A stretch of DNA of 64,000 nt from Bromus sterilis (lineage: Eukaryota; Streptophyta; Magnoliopsida; Poales; Poaceae), in NCBI GenBank assembly GCA_950022295.1, contig OX465596.1, forward strand, positions 218,705,501 through 218,769,500. The letters are read 5' to 3'. The notes beneath the pieces are model-generated. The model saw only the letters and a program-made list of their open reading frames with translations. It was not told the origin of the DNA and did no database searches. The number at the start of each line of letters is the position of its first letter. The stretch's first letter is position 1. The position numbers were made by a program, and so were the translations under genes. Of the stretch, positions 1 through 11,523 are shown one piece after another.

Positions 1-1
1 G

Positions 2-949
2 AAGCACTTGGTATTCAATTCCAAGACTTGGTTTTATATTCTGTCAAACTCTTTTCTTCCGTTGAGTACTGCTTCGGAGGAATCGAATATCTATCTTGAA
101 GTCAGGCAGGCCATAATGAAGCTTTTGCATGGATTGGTCTTTGACTTTGAAGATTGCTTCCTTCGCAACTTAGTTCATGCTGCAGAACTTCCATTCACAC
201 TGAAGCCATATGCTCCCTGGCTGCAAGCCATTTGAAATTATGGCCGTGACAAAGACTTTGTAGCACATCATCACCCAAAGTTCTTCACCACTCCAGTGCG
301 CGACACTTTGAATCTGCTGAGGAAACCCAACAATATCTTTGCTACTTATGTTAGTGTTCTCCATGAAGTCAATGAAAGAAATGTCTTGAAGAGATTCCAG
401 AAAGACTGCCACCACTTTGAAATAAATCTTCGGTCGCAGCAAATGCATGAAAATTTCATTGAAGCAAATCAACGCCAGATGAAGTTCCTGGTAGATGAGA
501 TCAACAGAGTTGGCAATATTGCACTCAATAACAATCAATATCTTCGTGTGCTCAAGCGCCACTCCTGGAAAGGGCTGCGGAAATTCAACTCAGTCAAGTC
601 TCTTCGTAATGATTGCATCTTCAAAGAGTACCAACACCTGCAGTGAAAATTTTCCAGAGATGATACAGTTGATCTCCCGAATCAGAAGATCCCTCCCCTG
701 CACAAAGTTGATGAAATTTTCTTCGTCAACGAGCCCGATCCTATTAGGCCCGACACCGTCTTCGACAACGAATCTGTCACATCCAAGGATGACAGCGACC
801 TCGACCTCGACCTCATCGCATCGAAGAACCTTGAAGCTCTTCCTTCGCCTGAATCGGAAGAAGAATCATTAGGGGATCAATCTTCTTCGGGCGAGTCGTC
901 TTCAAGTAGTTCTGCTTCGACGGGATCCAAGTGTACTGATGACGCTTAA
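2..949 (+). pseudogene. Copia-like element: degenerate last ORF, upstream of the polypurine tract
   Basis: One reading frame stays open from the window edge to a TAA at 947-949, broken only by TGA codons at 233-235 and 644-646 (about 315 codons). The first two thirds look globular and alpha-helical. The C-terminal quarter is very acidic and rich in Ser and Asp. I see no reverse transcriptase, integrase or zinc knuckle. The ORF ends 45 bases before a polypurine tract and a 3' LTR, so it is the last ORF of an LTR element whose pol lies left of the window. An extra ORF in that place, and an A5G5 polypurine tract, are known in the SIRE/Maximus branch of Copia; assignment to that branch is inference. 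Function is unknown; envelope-like or plant transposon-associated proteins are candidates. Confidence 0.5.
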
Positions 950-993
950 GTGTTCTCTCGATAATCTTCACCACCTTTTGTCCAATTCTTGAC

Positions 994-1007
994 AAAAAGG
1001 GGGAGAA
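994..1007 (+). other. Polypurine tract of the Copia-like element
   Basis: A run of five A, five G and then AGAA sits directly before a TGTTGG LTR start. This is where plus-strand DNA synthesis would be primed. The tract resembles that of SIRE/Maximus-type Copia elements. Confidence 0.75.
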
Positions 1008-2761
1008 TGTTGGCATCGATGAAGTTTAGATTTGCATCGAGGAAAGGGTTTCTTGTTTCTGGCTTCTTATTTTGCTTATGTGGTTAAGTTACAACAAACA
1101 CTCCATTTGCTTCAATTGGGTTGTAACTTAATTTAGTTTCGTGACTATGAACCCTATGCTACACTGAAGTTTTAATAACCCCTTGGCTTGCAAGTATTGC
1201 TTCGTATCCTATATCTTGCAGGTGGTTATTTTCATTAATATCATAGGTCATTCAAGAGGATTGCACACATTTGGAATTCTATCTGGAACTGCAATCCTAC
1301 TCGCTAAGATGTTATTTTACTCTCCACCGAAGAAATTCACTTAAGCATCTACGTCAACTCTATTTAACTTCGATGCTACATTCAGGGGGAGTCAAAATAT
1401 CATATCTTAGAGTTTGTTCTCATCACTTCACAAAAACTTCAATCTCTTTTATCAATGCCTGTTTTGTCAACAATAGTCAAAAAAGGGGAGGTTATAAGAG
1501 CAAAATTTCGCCCCCCCCCCCCGTGTGTTTTGGATATTGTTGGACAAGGTAATAGAGGAACTAACAATTTTTTCGAGTGTAAACAGTTGAATAGGTTCCC
1601 GAAGGGCAAGCTAGGTGATAAAGCTTCAAGGAAGATCTTTAGGTTATCGAAGCACAACATTATGAGCGAAGTTTTATCACGAAGGATGACCCCTAAAAAT
1701 GATGGTTTCCTGAAGCTCAACTCATCGAAGGAAATGAAGAAGACGGCACAAGACATAGATGTTTTTGTGTAGTTCTTTTTCTATTCTTTGAGTCATAGGA
1801 AAAACGTACTATCAAGAGGGGTTTAGTATGCAGACACCAAAGATATTGTGAAAATTCTCACTTCAAATCTAAACCAAGTGAGAAGCTAGAGAGAAGAAAT
1901 CTCATGTGCACTAAGTTAACTTTCGGTAGCAAAGACTTCGTTGTTTGGCTTTCGAAGCAGAACTAAGTCCGTGAGTCAGCTTTACTTGTTCCTCAAGTAA
2001 AGTTGCACATTGATGACAAATCCGACCATTGTGGACACGCGTCAAGCTATCGCTTCGGGTCAAATCAGTCATTTCCCACATCGGGATCGCCACCTATAAA
2101 TACGCCGCCCCCGCCTCCATTTGCGGTTGACTGCTCTGAGATTATTCCCTGGGAGAGACTGAAGAGAGCATCTCAGGAACGCCACCGAAGAAAAACCCAA
2201 AAGACAAACCACCGAATCCAAAGTCCTATTGATCTGAGTAGATTCATTATGACTTAGGTGAAAGTTTGCTAGCCTTGTTATCTTGGAGAACTGCAATTCT
2301 CCTAGACAGTTAGAGTGTCGTCTTCAAAGAGCGAAGAGTAATTGTCGCCTCGAAGTTCAAGTCTATCAAAGGTTTCTAAGATTTCCAAGATAATCTACCC
2401 TGAGACAAAACTGGCCAAGCTCAAGGATATTGGTGCAATGGAGCAATGGACGGAGAGAGTTTTTCTCCAGGTGTTCAATCACCAGTCCCTCCACCCAGAC
2501 GTAGCCCTTTGCAGAGCGTGAACTAGTCGAACAAACATCGCCGAGTCATGAGTTCATTTTACTTCAGGCACTTACTTTCTGTGTTGCATTCGCTTCCCGT
2601 TTATGCTTCAACATGATTTGACTCGCTGAGTTTAGACTTGCTTCTAATTTTTCTTCCCTGTTCCTTGCTCCTGTGTTCTTTCTATGCTGCATTTGTGCTT
2701 CACTTCAAAACTTCACTCGAAAATTTGAAGTGATCATTCATGCCATCCCCCTCTGATCACA
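1008..2761 (+). mobile_element. 3' LTR of the Copia-like element
   Basis: The LTR starts with TGTTGGCATCG right after the polypurine tract. It holds a 12-base C run (1511-1522) and a TATA box at 2093-2102. The right end is not certain: TTCA at 2737-2740 and CACA at 2758-2761 are both possible. I chose 2761 because the reading frame of the interrupted Gypsy gag is recognisable from just after it. The 5' LTR lies outside the window, so the pair cannot be compared. No credible protein is encoded inside this stretch. Confidence 0.6.
2093..2102 (+). promoter_or_regulatory. TATA box in the Copia-like LTR
   Basis: The sequence CCTATAAATA is a strong plant TATA box. It lies about 1.1 kb into the LTR, after a CT-rich and AT-rich stretch, which marks the probable end of U3. 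Confidence 0.55.
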
Positions 2762-2874
2762 TACTTGGACTTTCAGAGATCTTTGACAATCCAGTACCGG
2801 CCCCGACCGAACCAGCGTTGCAATGCTGCCTGTTGTCTGCCCATGCCATGTCAGGTGAAGAAGCCCTAGAAACA
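2762..2874 (+). pseudogene. RLG-B (Reina-like Gypsy): end of gag, left of the RLG-A1 insertion
   Basis: The frame reads through a Pro/Glu-rich linker to a Leu-Ser-Ala-His-Ala-Met stretch and ends in Glu-Thr. This matches the junction between gag and protease in many grass Gypsy polyproteins. The frame continues after the 23.9 kb RLG-A1 insertion at 26766 with the protease, so both pieces belong to one element. The upstream gag is lost behind the Copia-like insertion. Confidence 0.7.
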
Positions 2875-4062
2875 TGTCACAACCCCAAGTTAGGTATGTG
2901 CTAGGATTAGCAAGTCCCTTTGCATCATGTGAAATCAAAATGGGAGAGAGAACACCCCCCAGATGAATTAATTCAAATGGCCAGATAAAAATCTTTTTCC
3001 AAAAATCATTTGAATATTTTGAAAATTCCTATAAATGATGATGATCATTTTAAAAGTGGTTTGGATATTTTTCCCATGCCCATGGAATATTCTAAAATTC
3101 AAATAGTGCTCTGGAAATTAAAGTTTACCCCTATTTGAATTGGAATTCAAATGTTTTGAATTTCAAAAATTCCAAAATCCTAAAAGTGACTAGCTATTGG
3201 TCACCTAGTATTTATAAAATTAGTTGGGCATTTTTATAAAATGTTTTGGTATTTTTACCAGAGCAAAACAAAAGGCAGAAAAAGAAAACCGAAAGAAATC
3301 AGAAAAGGGCCATACCTGCTTCTGGCCCGACTTAAACCAGGCCGGCGCAACCCACCTCTCCTCACCTTGTCGTCTTCCCCGCCCGGAGCCAGAGCAGGCA
3401 GCTCGCCGCCGTGGCGAGCATGCCCGCTACTGCCGAGCCTTCGAGGCCCCCCTGCCCTGTCCTCTCGCCCCGGAGACACGCAGCAGCCGCCACATCCTTG
3501 CCCTCTTCCTCCCGGTCGTCTCCCCGTCCAAATCGCGCCGTTCCCCTGCAAGCCGAAGCTCACCGCCGGCCATCCCCTGCGAGAAGACGCGGCCACCGAG
3601 CTCCTCCGCCCTCGCCATGATGTCCAGGAAGAAGCCCGGCCTCGACTTCGACTAGCCACACACTCAATCGAAGCCCGGACGGCCCCGAGCCGCTGTGTTC
3701 TCCATCGACGTCTCGCCGGAGCCGCGGAAGCTTGTCGTTGATTCCGTCTCCGTCAGCCCTCCTCCGTCCTTCTCGACGGCCCCTTCACACTCAGGGTGAG
3801 CTCGCGCCCATTTCACCTCTCCCCTCTACGCATCCCGTGGCCTGGAGCACCGAGGCCGTCGCACCAGAGCTCCGGCAGCCGCTGCTCTTGTCGCCGACGT
3901 TGAAGTAGCCGTCCCCGAGGCCCCCAGCTTATCCCAGGCGAAGCACGCGAGCAAGGGGATCCCTCTGGTGGTCTTCCCGTTCATTTTGAGGCACTGGAGC
4001 GTCATCCAGCACCACTCCGGCGAGCCTCCAGTCGCCGGCGACGACACTCCGGCCAGCCCCGG
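2875..4062 (+). repeat. RLG-A1 5' LTR, first part
   Basis: This stretch matches 22855-24055 of the 3' LTR base for base over long runs. An AT-rich U3-like part with TATA-like TTTATAAAAT at 3211-3220 is followed by a GC-rich leader (about 3290-4062). Open frames in the GC-rich part are present on both strands and look like composition effects. The LTR is cut at 4062 by RLG-A2. Confidence 0.9.
4058..4062. repeat. Target-site duplication of RLG-A2 (left copy)
   Basis: CCCGG at 4058-4062 is repeated at 15227-15231 on the other side of RLG-A2. The uninterrupted 3' LTR of RLG-A1 has a single matching site near 24050-24056. Confidence 0.9.
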
Positions 4063-7000
4063 TGTCGGGACCCGGGGTTAGCGTATGTAATTCCAGTCAC
4101 GATACAATCACATGGAGAGCCGAGAGCCGTACCCACTTGTCTAAGCAGCCAAGGCCAAGCACAGAACGCTCTCGGAAAGCATCAAACGTGAGGGGCATCC
4201 CATCCAGGCCGGATGATCAACTGAGATGGGTCCTCAACGTCCGCTCACAAGTCTAAATGCTTATGGGTGCTGAATCCCATACTCATAGACAAGTCGCCTC
4301 AACCATGTTATCGATTGGATCCTAACTCTTACATAGACTTACTCCAACCCGATCACTTAGTCGGGGTCTAGGGCGGGCTCGATCATACAACAAAGTGTGC
4401 ACGTGGCAGAGCCACGAGCAATCGCATCGCGATGCCCCAAGCTGCGCACATCTAAGGGCCACTTGGTGTATAAAAGACCGCCAGCCAGATCACAACTAAG
4501 GTCTCGAAAACCCATACTAAGACATGCATGTTATAATCATACACGCATCACACATGTCTAGTATGAACAGTAGGTATCATCACATAACTCTACAAGTACT
4601 CTTTATCGATATACACATAGAGCATACAAAGATCAGATGTCTGTGATCAACATTACATCATACAACGGAAGCAAATTAGGTCTGAGTACAGACAAGTTTA
4701 AAAAATGGCTTAGAGAAGCCTTGTAAACATACATGCCCATCCACGAGGGACCAGACTGCTGTCTGGAACTATACTACCAAGGTCAACGTCGAGCTTCAGT
4801 CGGTGACTCCATCGGGGTCTGGGTTTCCATCTAAAACATAGAATAAGAAAACATGAGTACAAATTCGTACTCAGCAAGACTTACATAAGATTTATACTAC
4901 TCATGCTCAAGTATCAAGGTAAAGGAGGTGGGGTTTCATCATGTAGAAGTGCCAGCTTTGACTTGGCTAGTCCTGTACTACGAGTACCATACTTGAGGTA
5001 AGAAGCGTACACGAGTCCACTACAAGTCTCCAAACAATACACCACAATGGTTACTTCCTCGACTTCCCCACGAGGAAGCCCAACATAGCACTCACGCTTA
5101 TCTTGCGGATTTTATAAGTATCCATTCAAGTTATATATTGATCAAGTAGAGGTCTCCAAGTAGTCCATAACCGCGGACACGGCTATTCGAATAGTTCATT
5201 AACCCTGCAGGGGTGTACATCTTCACACGTGTGTCATCACTTATCGCCTCGTTCTCGTCACCCTTCAAGCGGGTGACGGATGTGGATGAAACCAAGGCAC
5301 TAACCTCACATCACCTTCTCTAATCCAGGAGTCGACTACCTGAGTTTGGCACCGCTTGAGAGTCTGGCCGGTTCCACGAAACGGACTCAGATAATGTAAG
5401 GGACCGAGACGCCACCTCTGCCAGATGGTTTCACTGCCTCACAAGTCCACCCACATATCTATATGATGCAACCTTTTCTTCATTATTTTTCTATGCACAT
5501 GCCAAATGGAAAGCCTGAATCTATTGTGACTCCTGGACTGGATCGGGTACGTAAAGAGGCCAAACGGGGTTCCCATAAAACCCTACATGTGGTCATACTC
5601 TTTGTCTTGGATCACAAAACAGGAACTCGGGGCCTAGGGCAGTGTTCAACGAGACAACCCACTGTGTACTCCTACACAGCCTCTCATCGTTCACCTTTTC
5701 TTAGGGTGGATTCACCAACACGTTATCATCAACATCACTGTGCTCATTCCATCCTGACTCACAATCATAACATCCTCATGGTATCACTAAGCAGCAAAAG
5801 CAGTAACAATTGTAGGGGCCACATGCTCATCAGTCAACTCCTAAATCTGCTAGGATTATGGTTTGCTTAATACGGTGACAAAATGATAGGTCATGCATTG
5901 GAATGGGTTCAACTATGCGAAATAACGTGTCTCGGTGATCTCCTAAACATGCATAAGCAAGACTGAGAGGGAAATAGGATTTTATAGACATGATCAATGG
6001 GGTTTTCTTGCCTTGCTGACGATACACGGGGTTTACCGATCTTCTTCTTCGTCGGGGGTGATCACCGTCTCGGAGGCACTGTTATCGGCACAATCATCAA
6101 CAAGAGGGGGGGCAACATTGTAATAGAATGCACAAGCACATGATAAAGTTGTCCATGATGTGAATGCTACTGATTTGTGGCACATTTGATTTAAATGAAG
6201 TGTATTGCATTTGAAATGAAAATTCAAACTCCACATATGAATTTCAATTTTAACCAAATTGCAAAAAGTTTGATCATTTGAAACCATGTGATCATGTGTG
6301 TGATATGCTTCTGAATCTAAGGTGATCATGTTTTCATTGTAATGGTTAAAATTTGAATTGCATTGGAATTAAATTTGAATCAATTCCAATTAAGCCAAAT
6401 ATAAAAAGCTACTGGTCCCATTTTAAATTCAACCCAAACATGGTTGAAAGTTGCATATTTGGATAGAGAATTTTCTGCTGATCATTTTTCATATATTATT
6501 TGTCCAATTTGGAGTTAATATGAATTTTCTATGATTTTTCAAAGTTTAGCTAATTTTCTGCATTTTCTGGATTATTCTGATTTCTTTAATTCTTTTTAAT
6601 TTGTTTTCTTTTTATTGCGTCAGCATGAGGTCATGCTGACGTTGGGGGAGGGCTCTGACCAGTGGGCCAGCCTTGTCAGTGGCTCAGGGGTTAACCCCGT
6701 TTTATTTAATTTAAACTGAGGGGTTAGGGGGCTGTGGGTCCCACTGTCAGTGGGTGCGGGGTGGGTTAGTGGGTGATTAGCTTAGGTTAGGGGGGGCTGA
6801 ATGGCGGACTTCGCCGGCGACTCCTGTGCTCGCCGGAGCACCGCCGGAATGAGCTAGAGGCCACGGGAGCGCACGGTTCTTGCGCCAAAACGTCGCCCGT
6901 GATCGTCCGCAACGAGGGGTGCAGGTTGGGGGACTTGGGGAGGGTTGTGGCCACGGCGGCGTCGAAGTTTTGCGGCGGCCGGCCACTGCCTCTAACGAAG

Positions 7001-7993
7001 ACGATGATGCGGCGCACGAGATGGAGCACGGATAGGCCGGGGTGGATGGGAAGCTCACCAGGAGCAGCATGAGCAGCTCGGCGGGGCCGGAGAGGGCTTG
7101 GTGCCGGAGCAATTGCTCGCCGAAGGTCTCGGTAGCCGCGGCGAATCCTTGACGCTGGCGGTGGCTCCGGTTCATCTCGAGTTCGAGCGGTGCTTCAGCT
7201 TGACGAAGACGACCTCGTGGCGTCTAGTGGACAAGGTTGCGAAGCTCCAGGGGCACGGTGGCCACGCAAACGGTCGACGACGGCGAGTTTGGTTTCTCGG
7301 GTGCGGTTGGGATCTCGCCGAAGAGCGACGGGGAGGAAGCAGCGGAGGGGGAAAGGTGTGGGCGGCTCCTATGGTGTCTCCGTGGCGCCGAGAGGAGCAA
7401 GGGGGAGGCCTCTAGACGTCTCTGGACGTCGAGGTGGCGACGGCGCGCTCTCAGGCTGCCAATGACCTGCTTGAGGAAGAGGACAAGGAAGGAGGAGGTG
7501 GGCTGGGCCGTGGTGCGGCTAGTTGGGCCAAAAGCCAGGTAAGCCCTCTTGTTTAATTCTTCTTCTTTTCTTTTTCTGTATTTTTTTGTTGTGCCTAGAA
7601 TTAAATACCTAGGCAATTTAATAAAATGCCCAAATAATTTTATAAATCCTAGATGACCAGTAGCTAGCCACATATAGAATTTGGACATTTTTGAAATTCA
7701 ATATATTTTGAATTTCAATTCAAATAGGGTCAAATTTAATTTCCAGGGCACCTTTTGAATTTTTGAATATTCCATGGGCATGGGAATGAACCCAAACCAC
7801 TTTTAAAATGATCATCATCATTTATAGGAATTTTCCAAATATTCAAATGGTTTTTGGAAAAATATTTTTATCTGGCCATTTGATTTAATTTCTCAGGGCG
7901 TTTATTTTCCACATTTTTGATTTTCTCTTTGAATTTTTCACATGATGCGAAGGAACTCAAACCCTAGTACTTGCCTAAATTGGGGTTGTGACA
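4063..7993 (-). repeat. RLG-A2 3' LTR (left side)
   Basis: The printed strand starts TGTCGGGACC and ends GTTGTGACA. In the sense of the element it has an AT-rich start, a TATA-like TTTATAAAAT near 7640, a GC-rich leader (about 6780-7550), a palindromic module (about 5160-5218) and a GAGTAC hairpin (4855-4872). The poly(A) signal found in the other copies is changed here to GATAAA (4602-4607). Confidence 0.92.
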
Positions 7994-8001
7994 ACTCGCC
8001 C

Positions 8002-9548
8002 CCACTCAAAAGAATCTCGTCCCGAGATTCAGAAGTCTGCGGGAGGAAGGAGGGGGTACTCGACACGGAGGCAGTCTTCTCTTTCCCATGTTGCTTCTTT
8101 CTCGGAGTGATGAGACCATTGCACTTTGAGGAACTTGATCTTGTGACGACGAGTGACACGCTCTGCTGAACCAAGAATACGAACAGGGTACTCTCGATAA
8201 GAAAGGTCATCTTGGAGATCAAGCGTTTCATGGTCGACTTCGCGGATGGGGTCCTTGAAGCAACGCTTGAGTTGTGACACATGGAATACATCATGTACTC
8301 GGGAAAAGTGAGGGGGTAGTTCAAGTTGGTAGGCAACTTCTCCACGTTTAGCTAGAATGCGGAAAGGTCCGATGTAACGTGGGGCCAACTTGCCTTTGAT
8401 ACCGAATCTTTGGGTTCCCTTCAGAGGAGTAACCCGAAGGTAAGCCTTCTCATCAAGATTGTAGCTCTCTTCTCTATGATGACGATCATAGTAGCTTTTC
8501 TGACGAGACTGAGCGGCTTTCAAATGATGAAGAACAATACGAACTTGCTCTTCTGCTTCCTTGATCATATCCGGTCCAAAGAGTTGTCCTTCACCGGTTT
8601 CTGACCAGTTTAGGGGTGTTCGACATCGTCGTCCATATAGGAGTTCAAAAGGAGCCATGTTCAAACTAGATTGGAAACTATTGTTATAAGCAAATTCGGC
8701 GAATGGAAGAGATTTCTCCCAATTCTTTCCGAATGAGATAACACAAGCTCTGAGCATGTCTTGCAAGATTTGATTAACCCTTTCAACTTGACCGCTAGAC
8801 TGAGGATGGAAAGCTGTACTAAAGGAGAGATGAGTTCCCATAGCATTCTGAAAGCTTTCCCAGAATATAGAGGTGAAAAGGCTACCACGATCAGAATTGA
8901 ATTCCAAAGGAACACCGTGTAGAGACACAATTCTAGAGACGTACAAGTCCGCCAATTGACTAGCAGTTATAGACTCGCGAACGGGAAGGAAGTGAGCAAC
9001 TTTGGAACGTCGGTCAATGACAACGACGATGGCATCATTTCCTCTTTGGGTTTTTGGAAAGCCGGTGATGAAGTACATACCGACATTTGTCCCATTTCCA
9101 CTCGGGAATAGGAAAAGGTTGAAGTGTACCAGCAGGTCTTTGGTGTTCTTCCCTAATGCGACGACAAACATCACATTCAGCAGCAAATCGAGCAATGTCT
9201 CTCTTCATCCTGGTACACCAAAATCTCTGGCGTAGATCTCGGTACATTTTTGTGCTACCGGGATGAATCGAGAGGGGTGTGTCATGGGATTCTTTGAGGA
9301 TGAGTTGCCTTAGATCCCTATTCTTAGGTACTACCAAACGATTTTCAAAGAATACCGTTCCTTTACTATCTGTGGAGAAACATTTAGCAACTCCGCTAGC
9401 AATGTTCTCCTTGATCCGGCGAACACCGCATGCACACCTTTGGGCAACTACGATTTTATCCTCAAGGGTTGGTTTCTCCACCAAGTTGAAAAGAGATCCA
9501 CGAGGAACAATCTCGAGATTGAGCTTTCGAAATTCCTCATGAAGAAGT
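8002..9548 (-). pseudogene. RLG-A2 integrase and chromodomain
   Basis: The protein inserts element cDNA into chromatin. Reading right to left, the zinc-binding His-His-Cys-Cys region lies near 9180-9300, with the CDVC pair visible. The catalytic core follows, with Asp in MYFITGFP-like context, Asp in NSDRGSLF and Glu in GQVERVNQ. The chromodomain follows, with YPVRILGS to EATWERED at about 8060-8170. A one-base shift near 9095 splits the core into two frames. The frame ends with TGA at 8029-8031, inside the conserved palindrome. RLG-A1 continues past this point only because of a one-base difference. Confidence 0.85.
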
Positions 9549-10860
9549 GGTTGATACTATTGTAACATGAGGTTGTTACAATACGACTTACGACTTAGTG
9601 CATCAGCCATGACATTGGCCTTGCCTGGGGTGAAATAAATTCCTAAGTCATAATCTTTTATCAACTCTATCCAGCGTCTTTGCCTGAGATTAAGATCTGG
9701 CTGGGTGAATATGTATTTGAGGGTTTGGTGATCAGAATAGATCTCACAACGATTACCAAGGAGGTAATGTCGCCAAGTCTTCAGGGCATGAACTATGGCA
9801 GCGAGTTCAAGATCATGGGTGGGATAGTTCTCTTCATGTGGCCGCAGCTGGTGTGAAGCATAAGCTACCACATGTCTATCTTGCATAAGTATGCATCCTA
9901 ACCCTTGCCGTGAAGCATCACAATAGATCTCGAAATCCCTTTTGGTGTCTGGAGGCGCAAGTACGGGTGCAGAAGTCAATCTTCTTTTTAGCTCTTGAAA
10001 GCTTTCCCCGCACTTGGGGGTCCATTGGAATTTCTTATCTTTCTTGAGGAGTTCAGTAAGAGGCTTTGCAACTTTAGAAAAGTTCTCGACGAAGCGGCGG
10101 CAATAGCTTGCTAAGCCAAGAAAATTCCTAACCTGCTTAACCGATTCAGGTGGAGTCCAGTCAAGGACGGCCTGAACTCTCTCGGGATTCACAGCAATGC
10201 CTTTTGCAGAAATCATGTGGCCTAAGTAGGTCACTTCTGGTAGCAAAAATTCACACTTGGATAATTTGGCATACAGGCGATGCTCTCTAAGTTTCATCAA
10301 TACCAGCCTTAGGTTCTCGGCATGTTCTTCTTCGTTCTTCGAGTATATAAGGATGTCATCGTGGTAAACCACGACGAACTTGTCCAATTACTCCATGAAG
10401 ATCGAGTTCATCATGCGTGAAAAAGTGGCGGGGCATTGGTCAGACCGAAGGACATGACGGTGAACTCGTAAAGACCATAACGAGTAGTAAAAGCCGTTTT
10501 GGGAATATCCTCGTTTCGGATTTTGATTTGATGATAACCTAATCTCAAATCCATCTTGGAGAAGACAGAGGATCCTGCAAGTTGATCATAAAGATCATTG
10601 ATCCTGGGCAGTGGGTACTTGTTCTTTATCGTCGCTAGATTTAGCGGGCGATAGTCTACGCACGTCCTTTCTGTTACATCTTTCTTCGTTACGAACAGAA
10701 CGAGGCAATCCCCATGGCGATGAGCTAGGGAGGATGAAGCCTTTTTCCAACAACACTTCAAGTTGGATTTTTAGCTCAGCTAACTCATGTGGGGCCATTC
10801 TATATGGGCGTCTAGAAATTGGGGTTGTGCCTGGTATAAGATCCACTATGAATTCTACAC
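9549..10860 (-). pseudogene. RLG-A2 reverse transcriptase and RNase H
   Basis: Reverse transcriptase motifs are clear: VDYRPLNLATIKNKYPLP, SKMDLRLGYHQIK and TAFTTRYGLYEFTVMSFGLTNAP. The catalytic YxDD box at 10355-10366 reads Tyr-His-Asp-Asp, whereas RLG-A1 has Tyr-Leu-Asp-Asp. RNase H follows with YCDASRQGLGC, ELAAIVHAL and SDHQTLKY, ending ADALSRK near 9590. Damage includes a frameshift near 10720, a one-base deletion near 10428 and a TAA at 10388-10390. The product is not functional as it stands. Confidence 0.85.
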
Positions 10861-11507
10861 ACCTGTCGGTGACTATGTTTAAGGGGTTGGATCTCTGGAT
10901 AGCTTTCTAGAGGATGACCAAGGTTTACTAGGGGCTACAACAGATATGTCAGAGTAGCAATGTACCCAAACACGATTGTTAGTGTGGTTATTCTGGCTAG
11001 AAGACATCTAAAATGGGAGGAGAAGCTGGAAATGAATCACTAAAGGTTTCTAGAACAAAACCTACAACAAACTCTAGAGAACTGTCGGGCATACCACCTA
11101 GAAGTTCTTCTAAAAGGACAACCGAAATGGAAAGAAGGATTTTGCAAAGGCATCAGATTATCAAGAAACCTGGAATGACTCGGACAGCATAACGGCTGTA
11201 ATTGCAAGAGAAATGGAAATCTTCACAACATCTCAAGAGCACTTACATAGGATGTTTCAAAATAGGAAGCATAACGACTCTAGACAACCGAACACAACTT
11301 TCCTACGGCTACAAGGAAGCAAACAACGAGATGTTCTAGTAAGACATAGATGAGCCTAGTCCTATCATCCCGTAGAAAAGACTCGGATCGATGAGGATAA
11401 GGAGAAAAAGAAGCCTTACGTTGTTCCCTTATACCCAAGTAACTATATAACTATAGAATGCTAGACTCGACTTCGACCAAGGGTTTGATAATCCTACAGA
11501 CAGACCT
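10861..11507 (-). other. RLG-A2 leader, with gag and protease missing
   Basis: The first bases after the primer site match the RLG-A1 leader (17959 to about 18170). The sequence then diverges and runs directly into the reverse transcriptase linker. No zinc knuckle, gag domain or protease motif is present in any frame. About 1.5 kb that is present in RLG-A1 is absent here. Confidence 0.75.
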
Positions 11508-11519
11508 GCTCTGATACCA
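11508..11519 (-). other. RLG-A2 primer binding site (tRNA-Met type)
   Basis: The minus strand reads TGGTATCAGAGC, four bases inside the 5' LTR. This is the standard initiator tRNA-Met primer site of plant LTR elements. Confidence 0.93.
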
Positions 11520-11523
11520 AGTC

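Noticed and set aside
3224..3741. Several overlapping long frames on both strands in the GC-rich part of family-A LTRs (also 23248-23734, 7098-7688, 14251-14645)
   Set aside because: They are open on both strands and in several frames, have Arg/Pro/Ser-rich composition and break between LTR copies. Stop codons are simply rare in GC-rich DNA.
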